Below, in pieces: positions 24,831 through 33,256 of a stretch of DNA of 64,000 nt (the first letter of the stretch is position 1; every line of letters starts with the position of its first letter). The stretch is from contig NZ_QHKO01000007.1 in the NCBI RefSeq assembly GCF_003260125.1, positions 5,001 through 69,000 of the forward strand, written 5' to 3'. Below the pieces are notes generated by a model. It did not search any database, was not told the DNA's origin, and saw only the letters and a list, made by a program, of their open reading frames with translations. The DNA comes from Lujinxingia litoralis (GTDB lineage Bacteria; Myxococcota_A; Bradymonadia; Bradymonadales; Bradymonadaceae). The position numbers and the translations under genes are program-made.

Positions 24831-26006
24831 TCAGCTCAGGTCGATGGCTTCGCCCACGTGCCAGTCCACCCCGAAGTAGGCGGCCAGCGTGGCGCCGATG
24901 TCGGCAAACGAGGCCCGGGTGCCCAGGTCTTTGCTCCCCGGGCGCCCCTTCTCCACGATGAGCAGCGGCACGTACTCCCGGGTGTGATCGGTGCCCGGGA
25001 AGGTGGGGTCGTTGCCGTGGTCGGCGGTGATGATGAGGAGGTCGCCCGGGTCCAGAGCCTCGATCAGCGTGGGGAGCTGGCGGTCAAAGGTCATCAGGGC
25101 GTCGGCGTAGCCGCGGGGGTTGCGGCGGTGGCCGTAGAGGGCGTCAAAGTCGACCAGGTTGGTGAAAATCAGCCCTTTGCGATCAGCGATGCACTGCAGG
25201 GTGAGCTCCACGCCGTGGTCGTTGGAGGTGCTGTGAAGCTCGTCGCTCAAGCCCTGGTGGGCGTAGATGTTGCCGATCTTGCCGATGCCGGTGGTGCGCA
25301 CGCCGGCGGCCTGAAGGCGATCGAGCACCGTCTCGCTGGGCGGCGGCAGGGTATAATCCTTGCGATTGGCCGTGCGCTTAAACTCGGGAAACTCGCCAAC
25401 AAAGGGCCGCGCGATGACCCGGGACTGCCCGCGCGGGGTGACGATGTCGTAGGCGATTTCGCACCACTTGTAGAGGGTCTCCAGGGGCACCACGTCTTCG
25501 TGGGCGGCGATCTGAAAGACCGGGTCGGCCGAGGTGTAGACGATGGGCTTGCCGGTCTGGATGTGCTCCTGGCCGAGCTCTTCGATGATGACCGTGCCGC
25601 TGGCCGCGCGGTTGCCCAGCACGCCGGGGACGCCGGTTTTTTCGATAAACTCCTGGATGATCTCGTCGTCGAAGCCCTCGGGGAAGGTGCGGAAGGGCTT
25701 GTCGGGGATGATGCCCACAAACTCCCAGTGGCCGGTGGCGGTGTCTTTGCCGTGGGCCTTCTCGGCCATGCGCCCGAAGGTGGCCGTGGGGGCCTCGACC
25801 GGGGCGATCTGCGGGATGCCCTCGATGTTGCCCAGCCCCAGCGCGCGCAGGTTGGGCAGGTCAAAGTCGGCGATGGTCTCGGCGATATGTCCCAGCGTAT
25901 GCGAGCCCACGTCGCCGTACTTATCTGCGTCGGGGAGCTCGCCGGCGCCCACCGAGTCCAGAACGATCAGCACGGCGCGTTTATCAGGGGAGGGGCTCTG
26001 GGTCAT
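24831..26006 (-). CDS. deoB: Phosphopentomutase
   Basis: 391 residues, the usual DeoB length. N-terminal metal site LIVLDSVGAGELPDA, then KDTATGHWE, and C-terminal LIITADHGNDPTFPGTDHTREYVPLL, which carries the alkaline-phosphatase-superfamily metal ligands and the family motif. It interconverts ribose (or deoxyribose) 1- and 5-phosphates in nucleoside salvage, using two Mn ions. The start at 26006 (MTQSP) has CAGGA upstream. Monocistronic. Confidence 0.95.
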   Translation of the reverse strand: MTQSPSPDKRAVLIVLDSVGAGELPDADKYGDVGSHTLGHIAETIADFDLPNLRALGLGNIEGIPQIAPVEAPTATFGRMAEKAHGKDTATGHWEFVGIIPDKPFRTFPEGFDDEIIQEFIEKTGVPGVLGNRAASGTVIIEELGQEHIQTGKPIVYTSADPVFQIAAHEDVVPLETLYKWCEIAYDIVTPRGQSRVIARPFVGEFPEFKRTANRKDYTLPPPSETVLDRLQAAGVRTTGIGKIGNIYAHQGLSDELHSTSNDHGVELTLQCIADRKGLIFTNLVDFDALYGHRRNPRGYADALMTFDRQLPTLIEALDPGDLLIITADHGNDPTFPGTDHTREYVPLLIVEKGRPGSKDLGTRASFADIGATLAAYFGVDWHVGEAIDLS

Positions 26007-26188
26007 GGTCTTGTCCTGCGGGTTGGGGTTGGGGTATCTCGTCGGCCTGGGAAAGAGGCCGCTCACGGCGCCCGCGGCGCGGTGGGGCCGGGCTCAACTT
26101 AGCGCGAGGGTGGGGGGATGGCCAGCCGGGAGCCGGCGAGTCAGTGACGGGTGTAGAAGCGGAGTATGTGGCTTTGAAAAGGGCAGTG

Positions 26189-27196
26189 ATGATGCGGACG
26201 TGGATGGCCTGGTGGGTGTGTTCGGCGATGGTGTTCTGGGCGGCTTCGGTCGGGGCCCAGGAGCTTCCCGGGGAGCAGGAGCTGAAGGTGTATCAGGGGC
26301 CGGATGTCGGCCTGCTGCGAGGGGACGCCTACTACTACGAGGGCGATTATTACCGGGCGCTCACCGCCTACAAAGACTTTTTGCGCGACTACCCCGCCGA
26401 CCGACGCGCGGAGCGGGTGCGCCTGAAAATGGCGTGGGTGTATTTCGGGGCGGGCGAACACGGGCAGGCCGCCCGGGAGCTGGAGGCCCTGGCCACCGGG
26501 TCGCGGGACCAGATCGTGAGCTGGTGGGCGCGCTATTACTACGGGCAGGTGGCCCTGGCCTCGGACCGGCGTCCGCTGGCCGAGCAGGCCTTTGTGGAGG
26601 TGATCGACACCTGCGCGCCCTGGGTGGCGCGGGTGGGAGAACCCACCGACGACCCGGAAATCACCGCCTGTCTGGAAATCACCAGCGCCGCTCGCCTGGG
26701 GCTGGCCCGGCTGGGGGCGGTGCGCCACGACTTTGATGCGGCGGCCCGGGAGCTGCGGGCCATGCCCACCCGCAGCCCGCTGGCCGAGGGGGCCTTTGAG
26801 ATCGCCTCGCTGGTCGAGGGGATTGATATCCCGCAAAAGAGCCCGCTGCTGGCCGGGACCCTCTCGATCGTGCCCGGGCTGGGGCATTTCTACCTGGGAG
26901 AGTGGGGCAGCGGACTGCTGGCGATGGTGTGGAACGGGGTGTTCATCTACGCGGTGGTCGATTCGGTGCTGGCCGGGCGTTACGGGCAGGCGGCGTTGAT
27001 CGGCCTGGTGGAGACGATCTGGTACGGGGGCACCATCACCGGGGCGGTGGCCGGGGCTCATCGCTACAACCGCGACGCGATGCGGGTGGTCGAAGACGGG
27101 CTGCGCCGCGATGTGCTCGACCTCTATCGCGACACGCCCTGGCCGGCCCGTTTTCCGGCCAGTCCGGGGTATCTGGAGCTCTCTATCCCTTTCTAA
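26189..27196 (+). CDS. TPR-like periplasmic/inner-membrane protein with C-terminal membrane helices
   Basis: 335 residues. A signal peptide (WWVCSAMVFWAASVGAQ) is followed by TPR-like helical pairs at about 40-210 (for example GDAYYYEGDYYRALTAYKDF), similar to BamD/YbgF-type repeats. The C-terminal third has hydrophobic segments with the motif LSIVPGLGHFYLGEW..GLLAMVWNG and AGAHRYNRDA, a pattern I have seen in uncharacterised deltaproteobacterial proteins. The start at 26189 follows AAGGG. Divergent from deoB. Confidence 0.65.
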   Translation: MMRTWMAWWVCSAMVFWAASVGAQELPGEQELKVYQGPDVGLLRGDAYYYEGDYYRALTAYKDFLRDYPADRRAERVRLKMAWVYFGAGEHGQAARELEALATGSRDQIVSWWARYYYGQVALASDRRPLAEQAFVEVIDTCAPWVARVGEPTDDPEITACLEITSAARLGLARLGAVRHDFDAAARELRAMPTRSPLAEGAFEIASLVEGIDIPQKSPLLAGTLSIVPGLGHFYLGEWGSGLLAMVWNGVFIYAVVDSVLAGRYGQAALIGLVETIWYGGTITGAVAGAHRYNRDAMRVVEDGLRRDVLDLYRDTPWPARFPASPGYLELSIPF

Positions 27197-27224
27197 CCAC
27201 GTATCAGGTGAGTCCGGCGGTCGC

Positions 27225-27505
27225 GCTCGCGTTTTGAGTTTTCAAAAGACGCTCGCGACGGTCGGGAAGGCGTTTTGAGATTTCAAAACACGTGATCGAC
27301 GGTCGCGGGCAGGATGTCGAGTGGGGAAGGGGCGAGCGCGACGGCCGGGAAGGCGTTTTGAGATTATAAAACACGCGAGCGACGGTCGCGGGCAGGATGT
27401 CGAGCGGGGAAGGGGCGAGCGCGACGCTCGCTCTGGCGTTTTGAGATTTTAAAACACGCGAGCGACGGTCGCGGGCAGGATGTCGAGCGGGGAAGGGTCG
27501 AGCGC
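27225..27505. repeat. 83-bp tandem repeat, about three copies
   Basis: Units begin CGTTTTGAGATT at 27271, 27354 and 27437, with a divergent partial copy near 27225. Each unit holds a small palindrome (GTTTTgagattataAAAC type) and the string GGGCAGGATGTCGAG. No open frame crosses it. Confidence 0.85.
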
Positions 27506-27722
27506 GGCGCTCGCTCCGATGTTTTAGTCCCTGGCGAGCGGATCGCGGCGCTCGCTCCGATGTTTTAGTCTGTGGCGGGCTGATCGCGGCGCTCGCTCCG
27601 ATGTTTTAGTCCCTGGCGAGCGGAGCGCGGCGCTCGCTCCGATGTTTTAGTCCCTGGCGAGCTGATCGCGGCGCTCGCTCCGATGTTTTAGTCCCTGGCG
27701 AGCGGAGCGCGGTGCTCGCCAG
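27498..27722. repeat. 41-bp tandem repeat, five copies
   Basis: The string CGCTCGCTCCGATGTTTTAG recurs exactly every 41 bp, with GATGTTTTAG at 27518, 27559, 27600, 27641 and 27682. It shares the GAGCGCG(A/G)CGCTCGCT block with the 83-bp array on its left, so one probably arose from the other. Together they fill the 650-bp gap between two genes. Confidence 0.9.
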
Positions 27723-27853
27723 GACCTGAGGCGTTTGGGGAAGGGGCAAGCGCTTCAATTGATTGAAGAATCCGAGTTTGAGGCCCCGATGCTGGCGGCG
27801 TAGGGTTGGAGCGATCGGGCGCGAGACGCGCCGGCGGATGAAGGGATGTGACG

Positions 27854-29416
27854 ATGAGCAAGTTTGGGAAGAGGCTGGAGCGTTTGCATCAGGCGCATCA
27901 GCGGGGGCGAGAGAGCCAGAGCGGTCCGAGCGGGGTGTTTGAGGCGGGGGCGCCGGGAGAGGGGGAGGTGCGCCAGGTGAAGGGGGGCAGCTCTCCGGAT
28001 GGGGGTGGTTTCGATGATTCGGGAGAGCGCGCCGAGGGGTCTTCGGGGTCGATCGTGCGCAAGGCATCGCCCCGGGGGGCGTCGCGGGGAGGGGCGCGCA
28101 CGCGACACAGGAGTTCGGGAGGGGCTCGGCGGTCGTCGTCCTCGTCAAAAATCACTGAAAAAAATTGGGGGCAGTGGGGGGCGGAGAATCAGGGGGAGTT
28201 CTGGCTTCTGCGCGAGGAGGTGCCGCCGGGGGAGGTGCACGGGCGTTTTGAGGTGGGGGCGTGTCGGGAGATCGACCATCGTCTGATTTCAAAGGTCGAT
28301 CCGGGCTGCCCGGGCGTGCGGCCTGAGGGGCTGCTCTATATGGACACCGAGACCAGCGGGCTGGGGCAGGGGGCGCTGGCCTTTTGTGTGGGCATCGGGT
28401 TCTGGGCTGGCGAGCGCTTTGTGGTGGAGCAGCTTCTGCTCGATGGCAGCGACGCGGCCGGGGAGCGGGCGATGCTTGCGTATTTCGCAAACATGCTGCG
28501 GGAGCGGCACCTGCTGGTGACCTTTAACGGGCGGCGTTTTGATGTGCCCCTGCTCGCGCGCCGGTACGCGCGCCACCAGATGAGCGATCCTTTCGGGGGG
28601 CGTCAGCATCTGGATTTGTTGCCCACGGCCCGGCGGCATTTTGTGGGGCGAAAGCGCTACAAACTCTCCAGCCTGGAGGAGGATATTCTCGATTTTCACC
28701 GGGTGGATGATGTACCGGGGCGAGAGATTCCGGCGTTGTGGGAGCGCTTCGTGGCCGGGGAGGCGGTGCCGAAGATGGGGGGGATGCTGGAGCATAATCG
28801 CCACGATATCGTCTCGATGGCCGCGCTGCTGGCCGCGCAGATCGAGGCGGTGGGCGGTGGCGCGCGGCCGGGGAGCGCCGGAGCGCCCGGTGGGTCGGTT
28901 GGCGCACCCGGGGCGCTCGGGGCGCGGGGGTCGGGCGGCTCGTCGGCGTATGAATCGGCACCGGGTGGGGCCCGGGAGCGCGGGGGGCGCATCGGGGAGG
29001 TGGCCGCGCGGCTGGAGCGGAGCTACCGGCTGCGCTCCAGCTTTTCAGCCCCATCCGACCCTCCCGGCTCGGCGCGGCCCCCGGCCTCCCGGGAACGAGC
29101 CGGGGAGCGCGCGCGCGCCGAGCGAGGTGTCGACAGGCCGCGCGCCGACGAGCGGAGCGAGGAGGCCGCGCCGGCCGCCCCGGCCGCGCTTCGAGAGCGG
29201 GTCCGGGCGCTGCGGGCGGCGGCCCGGGCGATGATCGACGCCGGGCTCTTTGAGCAGGCCGCCCCGGCGCTTTTTGAGCTGGTGGCGCTGGCCCCCGACG
29301 ACCGCTTCGGGCTGCAGACCCTGGCGCGCTACTACCGCCAGGCCGGTCAGGACGCCCTGGCCCGGGAGATCGAGGCCCGCTTCCGGGGAGGCGGTGGCGG
29401 GGGAGGCCAAAGCTAA
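27854..29416 (+). CDS. YprB-like RNase H-fold exonuclease with TPR-like tail
   Basis: 520 residues. After a disordered basic N-terminus, residues about 155-335 form a DEDD-type exonuclease fold: YMDTETSGLG, TFNGRRFDVPLL, HLDLLPTARR and HNRHDIVSMAALL carry the acidic and His ligands. A 90-residue Gly/Pro/Arg linker follows, then a helical pair (about 445-510, AMIDAGLFEQAAPALFEL) resembling a TPR. YprB-like proteins are uncharacterised but predicted to be 3'-5' exonucleases. AAGGG lies 8 nt before the ATG at 27854. It is on the same strand as recCBD just downstream, which fits a DNA-processing role. Confidence 0.8.
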   Translation: MSKFGKRLERLHQAHQRGRESQSGPSGVFEAGAPGEGEVRQVKGGSSPDGGGFDDSGERAEGSSGSIVRKASPRGASRGGARTRHRSSGGARRSSSSSKITEKNWGQWGAENQGEFWLLREEVPPGEVHGRFEVGACREIDHRLISKVDPGCPGVRPEGLLYMDTETSGLGQGALAFCVGIGFWAGERFVVEQLLLDGSDAAGERAMLAYFANMLRERHLLVTFNGRRFDVPLLARRYARHQMSDPFGGRQHLDLLPTARRHFVGRKRYKLSSLEEDILDFHRVDDVPGREIPALWERFVAGEAVPKMGGMLEHNRHDIVSMAALLAAQIEAVGGGARPGSAGAPGGSVGAPGALGARGSGGSSAYESAPGGARERGGRIGEVAARLERSYRLRSSFSAPSDPPGSARPPASRERAGERARAERGVDRPRADERSEEAAPAAPAALRERVRALRAAARAMIDAGLFEQAAPALFELVALAPDDRFGLQTLARYYRQAGQDALAREIEARFRGGGGGGGQS

Positions 29417-29530
29417 ACCCCGGCCCTTTATGCCTGTTATACGATCATTTACATCTTCGACATCACCCCTCCTGCCGGGGTATAAGAGCGATGAATCTCA
29501 TGAACTTTAGCGTGGATGGTGGGAGTCGAT

Positions 29531-32500
29531 ATGCTGCAGGTATTTCAATCTGACAGGGTCGAAGATCTGGTCGATGTGCTGGTGCACCACCTGGGGGTGA
29601 CGGCGCCCAAAAGGGCTGTGGATCGCGCGTTTCACGAGTACCGGCTGGTGGTGCCCAACGCGAACCTCAAGCAGTATCTGACCTTTCAGATCGCGGCGAA
29701 GATGGGGGTAGCGACCAACCTGCGCATCGAGACGATGGAGCAGTTTCTGGAGAGCCTGGTGCCCCCCGACGAGGCCGGGGAGCCGGTGGCCCAGATCGTG
29801 GCCGGCGCCACGGTGGAGCGCCTGCTGATCGGGCTGCTCTCGGATAGGGCCTTGCTCGACCGGGCCGAGATGGGGCCGGTGCGGGCCTTTTTGGAGGCGG
29901 CCGGCTCCGGGGAGGGGGCCGCCGAGCAGCGGGAGCGGCGGCGCTATCAGCTGGCCCGGCGCCTGGCCGCGCTCTTTCGGGAGTACGGCTACTCGCGCAA
30001 GCAGGAGCTTTTGGAGCTCTGGCGCCAGGATCGTCTGGCGAGCCAGGAGGACCCGAAGTTCAAGGCGATTTTTGGGCCGACGGAGCGCTGGCAGCGCACG
30101 TTATGGCGGGCGCTCTACCTGCCCGGGGGCGCGCTGGCGCAGGCGGCGAAACAGGAGGCGAAACAGGAGGCGGAAGCGGGGGCGGAGCCCCGCGAGCTCA
30201 TCGCGCTGACCGACGTGCCCGATCGCTTTGAGAACGCCGCGCTGGCCTGGCCGGATTACGTGCACCTGGTGGGGTTTTCGTACCTGCCGCCCTTTTTCAA
30301 AGAGCTCTTCGGGCCGCTCGGGGCCAACGATGAGCATAACGCCATCTTTTACGTGCTCTCCCCCTGTCTGGAGGAGTGGGGCACGGTGCTGATCGGCGAC
30401 GAAGACCCCCTGGTGGATCTGGACCTGGGGGAGAGCGAACTCTTAAGCGGCGATGAGCTGCCGCTGGCGCTGCGGATGTGGGGCGGCCCCGGGCGAGATT
30501 TTCACCGGATGCTGATGGAGTTGAGCGACTCGGACATCACCACGCTGGAGGATCGGGTCGCGCGGATGCAGCGCCCGGACGTGACCCTCTTGCAGCGCCT
30601 GCAGCGGGTGATTCGCGATCGCGAGGACGCTCGCCAGGTCGCAGAGAGTTCGCCGCCGCTGACCGACCGCCGGAGCCTGCGTTTTATGGCCTGTCCGAGC
30701 ATTCAGCGGGAGTGCGAGATCATCGCCAGCGAGATCTGGGAGATGGTCACCCGCCATCCGCAGCTGCGCTTTAACGACATCGCGGTGGTGGTGCAGCCCG
30801 GGGAGCGCGAGCTCTATCAGACGCACCTGCGGGCGGCCTTCAAACAGACCCACGCCATCCCCCATAACGTGATCGACATCGACGCTTCGCACTCCTCGCC
30901 GGTGCTCGACGCGGCCCGCCAGGTGTTTGAGCTGCCCCTGGGAGGGTTTAAGCGCAGCGAGGTGCTGGGGGTGCTGATGCATCCGGCGGTGGTGGCGCAG
31001 AAGGGGGCGGTGGATCCCAAACAGTGGGCCCGGTGGTGCGATGAGCTGAGCATCTACCACGGGGCCGACCACCGGGATCATGAGGGGACCTACATCAAGC
31101 GGGAGCGCTTTCACTGGCAGCAGGGGCTCGATCGCCTGGTGCTGGGGGCGTTTATGTCGCAGCCCGAGGAGGAGGGGGCGCAGGCCGTGGCGCTGGGCGC
31201 GGAGCATTACCTGCCGCTGGAGACCGGGCACGGGGAGCTGGAGCAGGTGGCCGCGCTGGTGGAGCTGGCGCAATCGCTGATCGTGCGTTCGCGGGAGGTG
31301 CGCGGGGAGTCGCGTACACTGGGGGCGTGGATGGAGCATTTTAAGGGGATGCTCAGCGATTTTGTGGGTGGGGAGGGCAAGCGCGACGAACGCATGAAGC
31401 TGCAGCTGCACCGGGAGCTCTCGGCGATTGCGCGCGCCGACCTAAGCCCGGATCAGGCGGTGGGCTATCGCACGGCCTACGAGTTTGCGATGGCGGCGCT
31501 GGGCGGGCTCGAAGATCGTTATGGGAAGTACCTGGCCGACGGGGTGGTCGTCTCGTCCTTTAAGCCGATGCGGCCGATTCCCTTTGAGGTGGTCTTTGTG
31601 ACGGGCCTGGGGCAGGGGGCCTTTCCGGCGCCGACGCCGCCCGACGCGCTGGATCTGCGGGAGGCCCGGCGGCGCTTAAGCGATGTGAGCTCGCGCGACC
31701 AGGACTTCTACATGTTTTTGGAGACGCTGATGTCGACGCGCTCCCGGATGGTGCTCTCCTGGGTGGGGCGAGATGCGCAGACGGGCGATGAGCTGGAGCC
31801 GGCGTCGGTGGTGTTGGCGTTGCAGGAGATGGCCGCGGTGCTGGAGCCCGAAGGGGAGCTGGCGCCGGTGCAGGCGCGCAGCGTGCGTCATCCGCTGCGG
31901 CGCTACGACGCGCGCTATTTTCCGCAGGTCTATGAGCCCGGGGCGATCCCCGAGTACGTGGCGGCCAGCGGGGTCGACGCGATCCCGGTGCAGGATGTGG
32001 CGCCCTATGAGGCAGCCGCCCACGTGGATCAGGTCGAGCGCCTCTGGCCCAATCACCACGGGGAGGCCCAGGCCGAGGCGGTGGTGCGGGTCAACCGCCG
32101 GGCGCTCGATGAGGCGTTGCCGCCGGGGTATCGGCCCGGGCCCGGGGAGCTGGCCGCGCACCTGGGGAGTGGTCCCGGGGGCTCTGGGGAGGAGGAGCTC
32201 CAGACCTTGTTAAAGTGGAGCGTGCCGCAGGTGGCCCCCGAGGTGCGGGAGGGGGGCCGGGTGGTGCTGCAGCTCAGCGAGCTGGGGGGCTTTTTGAAGT
32301 GCCCGCTGCAGGGCTCGGCGAAGTCGCGGCTGCGTCTCTACGATGAGGAGGAAGACGACCTGTTGGCGGTGGAGGATGAGCCCTTTGAGCCGGCCTTTTT
32401 GCCGGCGCTGAGCCTGATGCGCGAGAGCCTGGCCGAGGGGCTGGCCGCCCGGGACCTGAGCGAGGCGACGCTGGAGGCGGCGCTGCGGGCCCGGGCCGAG

Positions 32501-33256
32501 CGCGAGGAGATGCGGGGGCACTTCCCCTCGGAGCTCTATTATGAGGCGGCGGTTCAGCGCTGCCTGCAGCGGGTGCTCACCTGGCGCGACGGGCTGCGCG
32601 GGGTCAGCGCCGAGGAGCATCCCGGGGTGGAGCATGTGCGCCTGGGCAGCGCGCTGCACCGGGGCCGGGAGCCTGGCGAGCGGGTGCAGCTGGAGCCGCT
32701 GGTGCTCGAGGTCGACGCCGGGGCGCGCGGGGTGCTGGAGGTGGAGCTCCACGGGAGCGTGACGCTGGTCGGGGAGGCCCGGGCCTCGGTGGGGTTTGCC
32801 GCCGGGAGCAAGGCCAGTCCGAAGTATTTTGTCCGCGAGCATATCGAGCAGCTGGCGCTGGTGGCCGCCGGCTACACCCTGCCGGAGCCGCAGGTGCTGG
32901 TGGTGCCCTCGGTGGCCAGTGGGGCCGCGAAGCTGGCCTTGAGCGTGGGGAGCGCCGGGGAGGCCCGCGCCTACCTGAGCGCGCTGGTCGGGGAGCTCCT
33001 CCAGGGCGTGCATGACTACTTCTTGCCCGTGGAGCTGGTGGCGATGGTGGTCAAGGCGCAGGCCCGGGGCCAGGAGGTGGATGTGGCGGCGCTCCTGGAG
33101 CGCTTCGACCCGGGGAGCCGCTTCTCAGAGACCCCCTCCACGATGTACGGGCCGGTGAAGCGCTGGTTTGACTCCAGCCCCCCTTCGCCGGCGCGCATTC
33201 AGCAGATCATTGAAGCACGCTACCGCTACCTGAAGCCGGTGTTGGGAGGTAAATGA
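29531..33256 (+). CDS. recC: Exodeoxyribonuclease V subunit gamma (RecC)
   Basis: 1241 residues, slightly longer than E. coli RecC (1122). The N-terminus (VVPNANLKQYLTFQIAAKMGVATNLRIE) is the typical RecC block. LRFMACPSIQRECEIIASEIW corresponds to the inactive-helicase motif, and later PIPFEVVFVTGLGQGAFP is conserved. RecC recognises Chi and splits the DNA strands within RecBCD. The start at 29531 (MLQVFQ) follows GGGAG. Its stop overlaps the recB start (ATGA), so the two are translationally coupled. Confidence 0.93.
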   Translation: MLQVFQSDRVEDLVDVLVHHLGVTAPKRAVDRAFHEYRLVVPNANLKQYLTFQIAAKMGVATNLRIETMEQFLESLVPPDEAGEPVAQIVAGATVERLLIGLLSDRALLDRAEMGPVRAFLEAAGSGEGAAEQRERRRYQLARRLAALFREYGYSRKQELLELWRQDRLASQEDPKFKAIFGPTERWQRTLWRALYLPGGALAQAAKQEAKQEAEAGAEPRELIALTDVPDRFENAALAWPDYVHLVGFSYLPPFFKELFGPLGANDEHNAIFYVLSPCLEEWGTVLIGDEDPLVDLDLGESELLSGDELPLALRMWGGPGRDFHRMLMELSDSDITTLEDRVARMQRPDVTLLQRLQRVIRDREDARQVAESSPPLTDRRSLRFMACPSIQRECEIIASEIWEMVTRHPQLRFNDIAVVVQPGERELYQTHLRAAFKQTHAIPHNVIDIDASHSSPVLDAARQVFELPLGGFKRSEVLGVLMHPAVVAQKGAVDPKQWARWCDELSIYHGADHRDHEGTYIKRERFHWQQGLDRLVLGAFMSQPEEEGAQAVALGAEHYLPLETGHGELEQVAALVELAQSLIVRSREVRGESRTLGAWMEHFKGMLSDFVGGEGKRDERMKLQLHRELSAIARADLSPDQAVGYRTAYEFAMAALGGLEDRYGKYLADGVVVSSFKPMRPIPFEVVFVTGLGQGAFPAPTPPDALDLREARRRLSDVSSRDQDFYMFLETLMSTRSRMVLSWVGRDAQTGDELEPASVVLALQEMAAVLEPEGELAPVQARSVRHPLRRYDARYFPQVYEPGAIPEYVAASGVDAIPVQDVAPYEAAAHVDQVERLWPNHHGEAQAEAVVRVNRRALDEALPPGYRPGPGELAAHLGSGPGGSGEEELQTLLKWSVPQVAPEVREGGRVVLQLSELGGFLKCPLQGSAKSRLRLYDEEEDDLLAVEDEPFEPAFLPALSLMRESLAEGLAARDLSEATLEAALRARAEREEMRGHFPSELYYEAAVQRCLQRVLTWRDGLRGVSAEEHPGVEHVRLGSALHRGREPGERVQLEPLVLEVDAGARGVLEVELHGSVTLVGEARASVGFAAGSKASPKYFVREHIEQLALVAAGYTLPEPQVLVVPSVASGAAKLALSVGSAGEARAYLSALVGELLQGVHDYFLPVELVAMVVKAQARGQEVDVAALLERFDPGSRFSETPSTMYGPVKRWFDSSPPSPARIQQIIEARYRYLKPVLGGK

